Notes: generated by a model not told the origin, from the letters alone. Counted from the stretch's first letter, positions 21,787 through 33,764 are shown. The stretch is DNA of 64,000 nucleotides from Anaeromyxobacter sp. (GCA_016718565.1 JADKCZ010000002.1:434001-498000); one strand, 5' to 3'. Translations and numbers: made by a program.

Positions 21787-22532
21787 GGCCCGCCCCGCCA
21801 CAGGGGCAGCACCACCACCTCGGCGCCGCCGCCCGGCGAGGCGCCGGCCGGCCCGAGGCGGCCCAGCCGCTCGAGCAGCGCCGCCCCGTCCACCGGCCGG
21901 TCGTCGAAGACCACCACCAGCTGGCCGCGCCGGCCGGTCCACTCGAAGGCCCCGGCCGCCACCTCGGCGGCGGCGCCGGCGCCGAGCAGGGCGGCGCCGT
22001 CCTCGTCGAGCAGGGCGGCGGCCGCGTGGCGGCGCCCGGCGGGCGCCAGGGCCAGGCGGAGCGCGGCGCCCGGGGGCACCGGCGCGCCGGGCGCCAGCGC
22101 CCTGGAGCCGGCGCCCTCCCGCAGGTGCAGGACGGCCGCGGCGGCGCCCTTCTCGCGGATCCCCTCGTCGCCTGGCGCGAGCCCACCGCGCCCCGCCGCC
22201 AGGCGGACCGCCAGCGGCGCCACCACCAGCGCCAGCGAGGCGGCCAGGGCCAGCGGCAGCACCCGCGGCCAGGCCGGCCGGGCCGGCGCCGGCGCGGCCT
22301 CGGCCCCGGCCAGCCGCTCGGCCACCCCGGCGGCGAAGACCTCGAAGGGGAGCTCGGCGGCCAGGGCGCGCCGCTCGGCCTCGAGCTCGGCCGCCGCCGC
22401 CTGGCAGCGCTGGCAGCCCGCCAGGTGCGCCTCGGCGCGGGTCCGGGCCTGGCCGGCCAGCTCCCCGGCCTCCAGCCGCCGCAGCGTCGTCACCGAGCAG
22501 GCCACGCCCGGACCACCCAGGGTGAGGCTCAT
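21783..22532 (-). CDS. Zinc-finger transmembrane anti-sigma factor
   Basis: Probable inhibitor of the adjacent ECF sigma factor. The 249-aa protein has an N-terminal anti-sigma zinc finger (Cys12 and AHLAGCQRC, the HX3CX2C pattern). One TM segment follows (PRVLPLALAASLALVVAPLA, about residues 88-107), then a periplasmic domain of about 140 residues. Its start ATG overlaps the sigma stop by 4 bp (ATGA), and its TGA overlaps the GTG of the caspase gene, so the three genes are likely translated in step. The periplasmic domain has no family I recognise and may sense the signal. Confidence 0.82.
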   Translation of the reverse strand: MSLTLGGPGVACSVTTLRRLEAGELAGQARTRAEAHLAGCQRCQAAAAELEAERRALAAELPFEVFAAGVAERLAGAEAAPAPARPAWPRVLPLALAASLALVVAPLAVRLAAGRGGLAPGDEGIREKGAAAAVLHLREGAGSRALAPGAPVPPGAALRLALAPAGRRHAAAALLDEDGAALLGAGAAAEVAAGAFEWTGRRGQLVVVFDDRPVDGAALLERLGRLGPAGASPGGGAEVVVLPLWRGGP

Positions 22533-23113
22533 GGCAGCTCCTCGGGATCCGGCAGGGCCAGGTCCGGGAAGGCCTCGGCCAGCGCCCCGCGCGCCGCCGA
22601 GAGGAAGGCGCGCAGCCGCTTGCGCACCGTGGGGAGCGACAGCCCGGCCACCTCGGCCACCTCGGCCTGGGTGAGCTCGTCCACGAAGTAGAGCACGGCC
22701 ACCTCCTGCGCCTCGGCCGGCGCGGCGCCCAGCAGGGCCCGCACCAGCTCCCGCGCGTCGGGCTGGATGCCCCGCTCGCTCCGGTCGCGGGAGAGCCGGG
22801 CGAGCTCCGCGGGCCAGGCCGCCTGCCCGGCGCGGCGGAGGTTGAGGCAGTGGTTGGTGGCGATGCGGGTCAGCCAGGTGGCCGGCGAGGCGGCGGCGCG
22901 GAACTCCGGCAGCGAGCGCAGCGCCGCCACGAAGACGTCCTGGGTGGCGTCGCGGGCCGCCTCGGCGTCGCGCAGCAGGTAGCGGCAGCGGGCCAGCACG
23001 GCGGCGGCGTGGCGCCGGTAGAGCAGCTCGAGCAGCCCGGCGGGCGCCGGCCCGGGCCGCGGCGGGCCGGGGTGGCCGGCCCGCCCGCCGGGGATGAGCT
23101 CGAGCCGCGCCAC
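22529..23113 (-). CDS. ECF-type RNA polymerase sigma factor
   Basis: Directs RNA polymerase to a small regulon. The protein has 194 aa. Region 2 includes the RDATQDVFVAALRSLPEF helix and TWLTRIATNHCLNLRRAG; region 4 has the HTH LTQAEVAEVAGLSLPTVRKR. The first 25 residues are a Gly/Pro-rich N terminus. Its start is 3 bp after the end of the upstream lipoprotein A gene and its end overlaps the anti-sigma start. Autoregulation of the five-gene operon is expected by analogy with other ECF systems, but no promoter motif is obvious. Confidence 0.9.
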   Translation of the reverse strand: MARLELIPGGRAGHPGPPRPGPAPAGLLELLYRRHAAAVLARCRYLLRDAEAARDATQDVFVAALRSLPEFRAAASPATWLTRIATNHCLNLRRAGQAAWPAELARLSRDRSERGIQPDARELVRALLGAAPAEAQEVAVLYFVDELTQAEVAEVAGLSLPTVRKRLRAFLSAARGALAEAFPDLALPDPEELP

Positions 23114-23116
23114 GCC

Positions 23117-24112
23117 TCAGGGGACGGTGATGGTGATGGGCGCGGCGGTGGGGAAGACGCACTGGGACGGGTCGGTCAGGGTCTCCGAGCTGCCGTCGAA
23201 GTTCATGGCGTAGCTGGGCGCGCCGGTCCAGCACTGGCTGAAGGCCAGCTCGGTGCCGCCCGGCCGCCCGTAGCGGAAGTCGCCGCGCCCGGCGCCGCCC
23301 GGCTGCCAGCGGGTGTGCAGGCTGGCGGACTCCTCCAGGTAGCCGGCCGAGAAGGGCGGCAGGGTGCGCCAGCCCAGCTGCAGGTCGCCGCCGGTGGCGG
23401 TGGCGTCGAAGGCGTAGACGGCGTTGGAGCGGTTGGGGCTGGCCGGGTCGGCGCCCGGGTCGTCGTTGTTGCGGCCGCCCAGGAAGGCCACGTCGAGGTG
23501 CAGCGAGGTGCGGGCGTCGTAGGCCACGGTGAGCTCGCCGAAGTCCTCCTGCACCGCGCCGGCCGGGTGCGCCAGGCCGGCCCACACCTCGTCGAAGTCC
23601 ACCGTGAAGGTGCCGTGGCCGCGGTGCTCCAGCGGGCCCGGGTAGGCGCGGCCGGAGAGGACCGCCACGAAGGGCGCGCCGGCCGGGGCCCGGGGCGCGC
23701 CGGAGAGCGTGTAGTCGTAGGCGTCGCCGCTCTTGGTGACCACCAGCATCCAGGTGTTGAGGTCCCCGTCGTCGGCGCCCGGGCCCCAGGTGCAGGCCGT
23801 GTCGGTGCAGCTGGTGGGCGGCACCACCTGGGTGAGCCAGGCGAGGGGGGCCAGCGTCCAGAAGACGCCGCCGTTGACCGCGGTGGCGAAGAGGTACGAG
23901 GTGACGGCGAAGGGGGCCGGGCCGGGGCCGGGGTCGACGGCGGCCAGCCGGCCGAGCGGCCGGGCGGGCGCGGCGGCGGCGCCGAGCGGGTTGGGCGCGT
24001 CGATGCGGACCACCGCGCTGGTCGGCAGGGCGGCGCTGACGGCGGCGGGGTCGAGCTTCTCGGCGCAGGCGGAGGCCAGCAGCACGGCGAGCAGGGGCAG
24101 GAGCGTCTTCAT
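23117..24112 (-). CDS. Lipoprotein A of the caspase operon
   Basis: No function is recognised. The protein has 331 aa. The start ATG at 24112 gives a clear lipoprotein signal (LLPLLAVLLASAC, Cys16). It shares APFVAVLSG, RGHGTFTVDF and LTVAYD with the lipoprotein encoded at the other end of the operon (19218-20207). It is rich in Asp, Gly and aromatic residues and is probably beta-structured. Being the first gene, it is followed by the sigma factor after 3 bp. It may be an envelope sensor or a substrate of the protease; the sequence alone does not say. Confidence 0.75.
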   Translation of the reverse strand: MKTLLPLLAVLLASACAEKLDPAAVSAALPTSAVVRIDAPNPLGAAAAPARPLGRLAAVDPGPGPAPFAVTSYLFATAVNGGVFWTLAPLAWLTQVVPPTSCTDTACTWGPGADDGDLNTWMLVVTKSGDAYDYTLSGAPRAPAGAPFVAVLSGRAYPGPLEHRGHGTFTVDFDEVWAGLAHPAGAVQEDFGELTVAYDARTSLHLDVAFLGGRNNDDPGADPASPNRSNAVYAFDATATGGDLQLGWRTLPPFSAGYLEESASLHTRWQPGGAGRGDFRYGRPGGTELAFSQCWTGAPSYAMNFDGSSETLTDPSQCVFPTAAPITITVP

Positions 24113-24212
24113 CGTGATCCTCGTGGTCTCGGCCGGCCCATTCCGGCCCTCACGAAAGATGGACACCCTCCCCCCCCGGGGATGGAAAGGCCTCCGGACG
24201 ACGCCGCCGGCC

Positions 24213-24235
24213 GGGGTGGGCGCCGCACCCACCCC
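24213..24235 (-). terminator. Hairpin between the epimerase gene and the caspase operon
   Basis: A perfect 8-bp stem (GGGGTGGG / CCCACCCC) with a 7-nt loop, 10 bp beyond the stop of the epimerase gene on the minus strand. No clear T tract. It probably separates the epimerase transcript from the downstream lipoprotein-sigma-caspase operon. Confidence 0.5.
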
Positions 24236-24244
24236 GCGGCCCGG

Positions 24245-25180
24245 TCACCGGGCGCGGCGGGCGCGGAAGAAGGCCAGGGTGCGGGCCAGCCCGTCGTCGA
24301 GCGAGACCTCCGGGCGCCAGCCGAGTGCGGCGGCGGCCGCGGCGGGCGAGATGCAGGAGCGGCGCTGCTCCCCCAGCCGCGCCTCGGCGTGCACGGCCGG
24401 GGTGGTCGACCCGGCGGCGCGGGCCAGCCGCGCGTACAGGTCGTTCACGTCGGTCTCCCGGCCGGTGCCCACGTTGAGCGCGCCGGCGAAGCCCCGCTCC
24501 GCCGCCAGCAGGTTGGCGCGGGCCACGTCGCCCACGAAGACGTAGTCGCGGGTCTGCCCGCCGTCGCCGTAGATGGTGCACGGCGCGCCGTCGAGCAGCC
24601 GCCCGCAGAAGATGGCCACCACGCCGGCCTCGCCGTGCGGATCCTGGCGCGGCCCGTAGACGTTGGCGTAGCGCAGCGCCGCGAAGGGGATGCCGTAGTT
24701 GGCCTGGTAGACCCCCAGGTAGAGCTCGCTGGCGGCCTTGGAGGCGCCGTAGACCGAGAGCGGCTGCTGCGGGTGGCTCTCCGGGGTGGGGATGACCGGG
24801 GTGTCACCGTAGGTGGCGCCGCCCGACGAGGCGAAGAGCACCCGCTTCACCGAGCCGGCCGCCACCGCCCCCTGCAGCAGGTTGAGCAGGCCGCCCACGT
24901 TGACGTCGGCGTCGAAGCGGGGCTCGGCCATGGAGCGGCGCACGTCCATCTGCGCGGCGTGGTGGCAGATGACCTCGGGGCGCTCGGTGGTCACCACCTC
25001 CACGGCGGCCGCGCTGCGCAGGTCCACCGGGTAGAAGCGGGCCGCCGCCGGGACGTTCTCCCGCTTGCCGGTGGAGAGGTCGTCGAGCACCGCCACGTCC
25101 CAGCCCGCGGCCAGGAAGGTGTCGGCGATGGTGGAGCCGATGAAGCCGGCGCCGCCGGTGATGAGGATCTTCCTGGCCAT
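24245..25180 (-). CDS. NAD-dependent sugar-nucleotide epimerase (GalE-like)
   Basis: Extended short-chain dehydrogenase acting on a nucleotide sugar, most likely UDP-glucose/UDP-GlcNAc 4-epimerisation for surface polysaccharide. The protein has 311 aa. The NAD motif is TGGAGFIGSTI at the N terminus, and the catalytic Ser and Tyr-Lys occur in FASSGGATYG and SVYGASK. The motif NVYGPRQDPHGEAGVVAIF is typical of this branch. It starts 22 bp after the UDP-xylose synthase stop, so the two are co-transcribed. Substrate specificity is inferred. Confidence 0.85.
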   Translation of the reverse strand: MARKILITGGAGFIGSTIADTFLAAGWDVAVLDDLSTGKRENVPAAARFYPVDLRSAAAVEVVTTERPEVICHHAAQMDVRRSMAEPRFDADVNVGGLLNLLQGAVAAGSVKRVLFASSGGATYGDTPVIPTPESHPQQPLSVYGASKAASELYLGVYQANYGIPFAALRYANVYGPRQDPHGEAGVVAIFCGRLLDGAPCTIYGDGGQTRDYVFVGDVARANLLAAERGFAGALNVGTGRETDVNDLYARLARAAGSTTPAVHAEARLGEQRRSCISPAAAAAALGWRPEVSLDDGLARTLAFFRARRAR

Positions 25181-25202
25181 GTGTGCTCCCTGCCGAGGCG
25201 GA

Positions 25203-26153
25203 TCAGGCCCGCCCGGCCACCCGCTCGCGGAACCAGGGGACGGTGCGACGCATCCCCTCCTCGAAGTCGACCTTCGGCTCCCACCCCAGCACCTGGCGGG
25301 CCCGCGTGATGTCCGGCTGGCGCACCTTGGGGTCGTCCTGCGGCAGGGGCCGGTGCACGATGGTGCAGTCCGCGCCGACGTGGCGGCGCACCGCCTCGGC
25401 GAAGGCCAGGATGGTCATCTCGGCCGGGTTGCCGATGTTGACCGGCTGGTCGGTGTCGGACCGGAGGAGGCGCACCATCCCCTCCACGTTGTCGTCCACG
25501 TAGCAGAAGCTGCGGGTCTGGGAGCCGTCGCCGAAGACCGTCAGCGGCTCGCCGCGCAGCGCCTGGCCCACCAGGGTGGGCACCACCCGCCCGTCGTCGA
25601 GGCGCATGCGCGGCCCGTAGGTGTTGAAGATGCGGGCGATGCGGGTCTCCACCTTCTTGTAGCGCCGGTAGGCCATGGTGATGGCCTCGGCGAAGCGCTT
25701 GGCCTCGTCGTAGACCGAGCGCGGGCCGATGGGGTTGACGTTGCCCCAGTAGCTCTCGCGCTGCGGGTGCTCCAGGGGATCGCCGTAGACCTCGCTGGTG
25801 GAGGAGAGCAGGAAGCGGGCCCCCTTCTCCTCGGCCAGGCGCAGCGCGCTCTCCACGCCCAGGGAGCCGACGTGCAGGGTCTCGAAGGGGTGCTCCAGGT
25901 AGTCGATGGGCGAGGCCGGCGAGGCGAAGTCGAGCACCGCCGCCACCGGCCCGGTCACCCGGAGCGGCAGGCAGATGTCCTGCTGCAGGAGCTCGAAGCG
26001 CGGCTCGCGCGCCAGGTGCTCCAGGTTCCGCAGGGTACCGGTGATGAGGTTGTCGACGCCCAGGACGGCGTGGCCGTCGGCCAGGAACCGGTCGGTGAGG
26101 TGGCTGCCGATGAAGCCGGCGGCCCCCAGGATGACCACCCGCTGCTCTGCCAT
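25203..26153 (-). CDS. uxs: UDP-glucuronate decarboxylase (UDP-xylose synthase)
   Basis: Converts UDP-glucuronate to UDP-xylose with NAD as an internal cofactor. The 316-aa frame starts MAEQRVVILGAAGFIGSHLT at the ATG at 26153. The hallmark DFASPASPIDYLEHPFETL, the catalytic SVYDEAKRFAE and RIFNTYGPRM all match the UXS family. An in-frame upstream extension overlaps the RHH gene and is rejected. It lies 8 bp after the small RHH gene and 22 bp before the epimerase. Confidence 0.9.
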   Translation of the reverse strand: MAEQRVVILGAAGFIGSHLTDRFLADGHAVLGVDNLITGTLRNLEHLAREPRFELLQQDICLPLRVTGPVAAVLDFASPASPIDYLEHPFETLHVGSLGVESALRLAEEKGARFLLSSTSEVYGDPLEHPQRESYWGNVNPIGPRSVYDEAKRFAEAITMAYRRYKKVETRIARIFNTYGPRMRLDDGRVVPTLVGQALRGEPLTVFGDGSQTRSFCYVDDNVEGMVRLLRSDTDQPVNIGNPAEMTILAFAEAVRRHVGADCTIVHRPLPQDDPKVRQPDITRARQVLGWEPKVDFEEGMRRTVPWFRERVAGRA

Positions 26154-26161
26154 GGGCTGCC

Positions 26162-26362
26162 CTACCCCTCGCGCTTGCCGCGCCCGAGGTCCTCGAGCGT
26201 CAGCTGTCCCGGCAGGGCGCCGCGGTACTTCTCCAGCACCAGGTCGATGCCCTGCCGGATGTACTCGGCCACCGGCACGCGCGTCCGGTCGTGCAGGAGC
26301 TTGAGCCGCTCCCCCTGCTCGGGCGTGATGTAGACGGTGGTGGAGATCTTCTTCCGGGCCAT
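26162..26362 (-). CDS. Ribbon-helix-helix DNA-binding protein
   Basis: Small CopG-like regulator of 66 aa. The beta strand KISTTVYIT is followed by two helices (PEQGERLKLLHD, VPVAEYIRQGIDLVLEKY), the RHH layout. Start ATG at 26362. It is the first gene of a minus-strand group with UDP-xylose synthase and the epimerase and may autoregulate them. No toxin partner is adjacent, so it is not obviously an antitoxin. Confidence 0.82.
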   Translation of the reverse strand: MARKKISTTVYITPEQGERLKLLHDRTRVPVAEYIRQGIDLVLEKYRGALPGQLTLEDLGRGKREG

Positions 26363-26481
26363 GGCCTGCCGCCACGGAAGGTAGGTGAGCGGCGGGGGTG
26401 TGTCAAACCGGCGCCCGCGCGGCGAGCGCGCCGTCGCGGGGCCCGTGGCCGCGGCCCGCGCCGGCGGCGGGAGAGTCTTCC

Positions 26482-26511
26482 TTGAGCCCCCCTGCGCCCA
26501 GGGGCTACAAT
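26482..26511 (+). promoter_or_regulatory. Promoter of the calcium-repeat lipoprotein gene
   Basis: TTGAGC (26482-26487) and TACAAT (26506-26511) are separated by 18 bp and lie 25 bp upstream of the ATG at 26537. The spacer holds a CCCCCTG...CAGGGG inverted repeat that could be an operator. Confidence 0.6.
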
Positions 26512-26536
26512 CGCCCCTCACCCACGAGGTCTCCCC

Positions 26537-27133
26537 ATGCGCCGAACCCTCCTCCTCGCCGCCGCGCTCCTCGCCGCCGGCTGCGCCTCCCGGCAGCGGC
26601 ACCCGGCCGCGGCCACGGGCGCCGACGCCGCCGTGACCGGCCAGGCCGGCGGGGCCGCGGGCGGCGGGCTGGCCGAGTACGACCTGAACCACGACGGCAA
26701 GCCAGACGTCTGGAAGTACTCGACGCACGACGCCACCGGGAAGGAGCTGGTGGTCCGCAAGGAGAAGGACCTCAACAGCGACGCCAAGATCGACGGGTGG
26801 GAGTTCTTCAACCCCGACGGCACGCTCTCCAAGATGGTCTACGACATGGACTTCGACGGGAAGCCCGACGTGACCCTCTACTTCGAGAAGGACCAGCTGG
26901 TCCGCAAGGAGTACGCCTTCGGCTTCGACGGCGTGCCCCACAGCACCAGCTTCTACGAGAAGGCCAAGCTGGTGCGGAAGGAGCGCGACAGCAACGCCGA
27001 CGGGCGCGTCGACTACTGGGAGTACTGGGAGGAGGGCGAGATCGATCGCATCGGCGTGGACGTGGACGCCGACGGCCAGGTGGACCGCTGGGAGGCCCGC
27101 CGCCTCGGGCAGGCCGAGCCGGCCGCCCGGTAG
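26537..27133 (+). CDS. Lipoprotein with EF-hand-like Asp repeats
   Basis: 198 aa. Lipoprotein signal LLLAAALLAAGC (Cys17). The mature part contains five repeats of the type DxNxDGxxDxW: DLNHDGKPDVW, DLNSDAKIDGW, DMDFDGKPDV, DSNADGRVDYW and DVDADGQVDRW. Alternating Asp/Asn with a following Gly resembles calcium-binding loops of EF-hand or dockerin type. It is probably an outer-membrane calcium-binding protein of unknown role. It has its own promoter and stands between divergent and convergent neighbours. Confidence 0.82.
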   Translation: MRRTLLLAAALLAAGCASRQRHPAAATGADAAVTGQAGGAAGGGLAEYDLNHDGKPDVWKYSTHDATGKELVVRKEKDLNSDAKIDGWEFFNPDGTLSKMVYDMDFDGKPDVTLYFEKDQLVRKEYAFGFDGVPHSTSFYEKAKLVRKERDSNADGRVDYWEYWEEGEIDRIGVDVDADGQVDRWEARRLGQAEPAAR

Positions 27134-27160
27134 CCGCCGGGCCGGACCGCGACCGGCCGG

Positions 27161-27652
27161 TCAGAAGCCCAGGCGCAGCGCCAGCGCGGCCCGCGGCGCC
27201 ACCCCGGCTCCCTCCGTCCAGCCGAGCCCCAGCGCCAGCCCGGCCGTGAGGTCGGCCGCCAGGGCGCGCTCCAGCCCCAGCTCCAGCAGGCCGGTGGCCC
27301 GGGCGCCCGCCGCCGCCCCCAGCCGCACCCCGCCCACCAGCCCCAGCGCCGGGCGCCAGGCGCCGAGGTCGGGCGCCCAGCGGAGGCCGCAGGCCGGCGT
27401 CACCTCGGCGGCCGCCGGACGGCCGGTGGTCCGCGGCGCGGCCTCGAAGGCCAGGCGCGTCACCACGTCCACCTCCCCCTCGAGCCACCAGCCCGCGGCC
27501 AGCGCCAGGCCCGGCCGTGCCCCGCCGTCCGGGAGGGCCAGCCCCGGCTCGAGGGCCAGCCAGCGCGCGGAGGGGGAGGCCCGGGCCGCGGACGGCGCGG
27601 CGGCCAGGAGCACGAGGAGCAGGGGGGCGAGGCGCCAGGTGGACGAGGGCAT
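27161..27652 (-). CDS. Small outer-membrane beta-barrel-like protein
   Basis: The 163-aa frame from the ATG at 27652 has a signal peptide (RLAPLLLVLLAAAPSAARAS). The rest is made of alternating hydrophobic/polar strands with Gly turns and ends in Phe (AALALRLGF), typical of outer-membrane barrels. An upstream in-frame extension overlaps the divergent TPR gene and is not used. Function unknown. Its start is 32 bp from that of the divergent lipoprotein gene at 27685, so the promoters must overlap. Confidence 0.62.
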   Translation of the reverse strand: MPSSTWRLAPLLLVLLAAAPSAARASPSARWLALEPGLALPDGGARPGLALAAGWWLEGEVDVVTRLAFEAAPRTTGRPAAAEVTPACGLRWAPDLGAWRPALGLVGGVRLGAAAGARATGLLELGLERALAADLTAGLALGLGWTEGAGVAPRAALALRLGF

Positions 27653-27684
27653 GTGGCACGCCTGGAGCAAGGACCGTGCTCGCC

Positions 27685-28443
27685 ATGTCCCCTGCCCCGC
27701 TCCTCCTCCTCCTGCTCGCCCTCTCGGCCTGCGCCCCGTCACCCCTGGTGCACCCGCGCGCCGCCGAGCAGCTCCGCCGCGGCTACGCCCACCTGGCGGC
27801 CGGCGACGCCGAGCGGGCCGAGGTGGCCTTCGAGCACGCGCTGGCCTTCGCCCCCGACCTGCCCGAGGGGTGGAACGGCCTGGGCGTGGTGGCGCGGGCC
27901 CGCGGCGACGCCGAGGGCGCCCGCCGCGGCTTCCGGCGGGCCGTCCGCCTGGCCCCGGCCTTCGCCGAGGGACACGCCAACCTGGGCGAGGCGCTGCTGG
28001 CGGCCGGGCGCACCGGCGAGGCGGAGGACGCCCTGCGCACCGCCCTGCGCCTCGACCCGGACCTGGCCGGCGCGCGGCTCAACCTGGCGCGGGCCCACCT
28101 GCAGGCCGGCCTGCTCGACGCAGGCGCGCGCCCGGCGCGCTGGGCCGAGGCGCGGCGCGAGTACCTGCACCTGCTGGAGGCCGCCCCGGAGCAGGCCCTG
28201 GCCCACCAGGACCTGGCCTTCCTCGACTACCTGGCCGGCCGGCTCGACGCGGCCGAGGCCGGCTACCGTCGGGCCGCGGCGCTGGCGCCGTCGCCGGAGG
28301 CGCTGCACGGGCTCTGCCTGGCGCTGGTGGGGCTGGGGCGCTGCCGGGAGGGGCGCGCCGCCTGCGAGGCCTGCCTGGGCCTGGCCCCCGCGGCCGAGGC
28401 CTGCCGGGTGAGCCGGCGGGGCGCCGAGGCCTGCGGCGGGTGA
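27685..28443 (+). CDS. TPR-repeat lipoprotein
   Basis: The 252-aa protein starts at the ATG at 27685 with a lipoprotein signal (LLLLLLALSAC, Cys16). About five tetratricopeptide repeats follow, for example AAEQLRRGYAHLAAGDAERA and FAEGHANLGEALLAAGRTGE. The C terminus has four Cys residues (CREGRAACEAC). TPR lipoproteins of this size often scaffold envelope or pilus complexes in myxobacteria. The partner here is unknown. Confidence 0.82.
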   Translation: MSPAPLLLLLLALSACAPSPLVHPRAAEQLRRGYAHLAAGDAERAEVAFEHALAFAPDLPEGWNGLGVVARARGDAEGARRGFRRAVRLAPAFAEGHANLGEALLAAGRTGEAEDALRTALRLDPDLAGARLNLARAHLQAGLLDAGARPARWAEARREYLHLLEAAPEQALAHQDLAFLDYLAGRLDAAEAGYRRAAALAPSPEALHGLCLALVGLGRCREGRAACEACLGLAPAAEACRVSRRGAEACGG

Positions 28444-28577
28444 GCGGGCGGCGACGGCGAGGCCTGCTGGCGACGCAGCGGACCCGCCGCGCCGCCCGGG
28501 CCTCCCCCGGAACGACGACGGCCGGCCCCGCGCGCGCGGAGCCGGCCGGTGTCACCCGCGCAGGCGGGTGGCGGGGC

Positions 28578-29612
28578 CTACTTGATCTGCCAGGTGTCGC
28601 CGCCGGCCAGCAGCTTGGTCACGTCGACGTCGCCCTTCTTGGTCTTGGCGGCCTCGATCATCTGCCAGGTCAGGTCCTCGGCGGTCGGCCGCGAGACGGC
28701 GCGGAAGACGCCGATGGGCGTGGGGAAGCCCGGCTTGAGGGCCAGGTTGGCCATCATGAAGGCGATGGTCGGGTCGTCGCGCTTGACGTCGTGGACCAGG
28801 ACGTCCTTCTCGGTCACGCCGCCCTCACCCAGGGTCACCACCTCGAGCTCGGCGGTCTGCGGGTTGAAGCGGATGCCCTTCTTGTTGTCCTTGCCGAAGA
28901 GCAGCGGCTTGCCGTGCTCCATGCGGAGCAGCGCGTCGACCTTCACCGACTTCTCGGTGATGGCGGTGTAGGCGCCGTCGTTGAACACCGGGCAGTTCTG
29001 GTAGATCTCGGTGAAGCCGCTGCCCTTGTGCTCGGCCGCCGCCTTGAGCACGGCGCCCATGTGGGCGCCCTCCACGTCGATGGTGCGGGCCACGAAGGTG
29101 GCGCCCGCGCCCAGCGCCAGGGCCGGCGGGTTGAACGGCGCGTCCGGCGAGCCGTGCGGCATCGACTTGGTCTTCTTGCCGATCTCGGAGGTCGGCGACG
29201 TCTGGCCCTTGGTCAGGCCGTAGATGCGGTTGTTGAACATCAGCATCTTGAGGTCGATGTTGCGCCGCATAGCGTGGATGAAGTGGTTGCCGCCGATGGC
29301 CAGCGCGTCGCCGTCGCCGGTGACGATCCAGACCATCAGCTCCGGGCGCGACACCTTCAGCCCGGAGGCGAAGGAGGGCGCGCGGCCGTGCAGCGTGTGC
29401 ATCCCGTAGTTGTTCATGTAGTACGGGAAGCGCGACGAGCAGCCGATGCCGGAGATGAAGACGATGTCCTCGCGCTTCTTGCCCGCCGCGGGGAGCGCCT
29501 TCTGCACCTGGTTGATGATGGAGAAGTCGCCGCAGCCCGGGCACCAGCGCGGGTCGACGCCGGACTCGAAGTCCTTCTTGGTGTAGACGGGCAGGGAAGT
29601 GTTCTCGGCCAT
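28578..29612 (-). CDS. korB: 2-oxoacid:ferredoxin oxidoreductase, beta subunit
   Basis: Thiamine-diphosphate subunit of the enzyme that oxidises a 2-oxoacid (probably 2-oxoglutarate) to its acyl-CoA with reduction of ferredoxin. The protein has 344 aa. RWCPGCGDFSIINQV is the conserved N-terminal signature. GDGDALAIGGNHFIH, followed by NNRIYGLTKGQ, is the TPP/Mg motif. Its start is 25 bp after the korA stop. A ferredoxin-type 4Fe-4S domain is not seen, so this is the two-subunit Kor type. Confidence 0.9.
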   Translation of the reverse strand: MAENTSLPVYTKKDFESGVDPRWCPGCGDFSIINQVQKALPAAGKKREDIVFISGIGCSSRFPYYMNNYGMHTLHGRAPSFASGLKVSRPELMVWIVTGDGDALAIGGNHFIHAMRRNIDLKMLMFNNRIYGLTKGQTSPTSEIGKKTKSMPHGSPDAPFNPPALALGAGATFVARTIDVEGAHMGAVLKAAAEHKGSGFTEIYQNCPVFNDGAYTAITEKSVKVDALLRMEHGKPLLFGKDNKKGIRFNPQTAELEVVTLGEGGVTEKDVLVHDVKRDDPTIAFMMANLALKPGFPTPIGVFRAVSRPTAEDLTWQMIEAAKTKKGDVDVTKLLAGGDTWQIK

Positions 29613-29637
29613 GTGTGTGTCGTCCTTTCTCGGGGTC

Positions 29638-31476
<1,839 letters not shown>

Positions 31477-31527
31477 GTCTCCCTGCGTCTCCTTGAGAGG
31501 GGGGGCCCAGCTACAAAAAGGGAGCCC

Positions 31528-31556
31528 TGTATGCCGGATCCCCACCTTGAAGTCAA
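31528..31556 (-). promoter_or_regulatory. Probable korAB promoter
   Basis: On the minus strand, TTGACT (31551-31556) and CATACA (31528-31533) are 17 bp apart, about 50 bp upstream of the korA start. The -35 box is good and the -10 box is weak. The rest of the 225-bp gap 31477-31701 shows no gene. Confidence 0.5.
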
Positions 31557-31701
31557 CGACACTGGCGCGCAAACCAGCGAAACGACAGGCTTATTCTGGA
31601 CCTGATCCGTCCGGTTTCCCCGGCCCGGACGGGCCTGGTCCACCCAAAGCTGGCGGTTCCAAGGGGGTTACGCGGTGCGGCGCGCTCGTCGCGGGCCGCG
31701 A

Positions 31702-33089
<1,388 letters not shown>

Positions 33090-33093
<4 letters not shown>

Positions 33094-33764
33094 CCGAAGA
33101 CCTCCAGGTTGGCGCCGGTGGCGGCGTCCGGCGCGTCGAGGGCCGCGAAGATCACCACCCGGGCCACGTCGGCCGGCGTCATGGCCGGGGCGAAGGGGGT
33201 CTGGCGCAGCATGGCGGTGTCGGTGCTGCCCGGCGAGACCGCCAGCGCCTGCACCCCGTGGGGCCGGAGCTCCTCGGCCAGGCACCTGGTCAGGCCCAGC
33301 AGCCCCCACTTGGAGGCGTTGTAGGCGCTGGCCCCGGCGGTGCCCAGGGTGGCGGAGATGGAGGCCACGTTGACGATGCGGCCGCGGCGGCGGGCCTTCA
33401 TGCCGGGGACCACCGCCCGGGCGCAGAGGAAGGCGCCGGTCAGGTTGACGTCGAGCGAGGCGCGCCAGCGCTCCAGGGTGAGCTCCTCCACCAGGCCGCG
33501 CACCAGGATGCCGGCGTCGTTCACCAGCAGGTCGCAGGGGCCGAGGGCCGCCTGGTGCGCCGCCAGCAGCCGGGCCACGTCGGCCTCGCTGGACACGTCG
33601 CCGGCCACGGCCAGGGCCGCGCCGCCGCCGTCCACCACCCGCTCCACCTCGGCCGCGGTGCGGGCGAAGACCGTCACGGTCAGGCCGCGCGCCGTGAGCG
33701 CCCGGGCCACGGCCTCGCCGATGCCGCGTCCGCCCCCGGTGACGATGGCGCTGGCCAGGCTCAC
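33090..33764 (-). CDS. Short-chain dehydrogenase/reductase
   Basis: NAD(P)-dependent oxidoreductase of 224 aa. TGGGRGIGEAVAR binds the cofactor, NDAGIL is the structural NNAG variant, and the catalytic residues are Ser in NVASIS and Tyr-Lys in SAYNASKWG. It starts at a GTG overlapping the folE stop. Beside folE and queD it might be a sepiapterin- or dihydropteridine-type reductase, but it could equally act on an unrelated substrate. Confidence 0.83.

Noticed and set aside
31477..31572. Upstream start of korA at 31572
   Set aside because: It would place the translation start upstream of the predicted promoter, and the extra 32 residues are not conserved; the ATG at 31476 has a strong ribosome-binding site.
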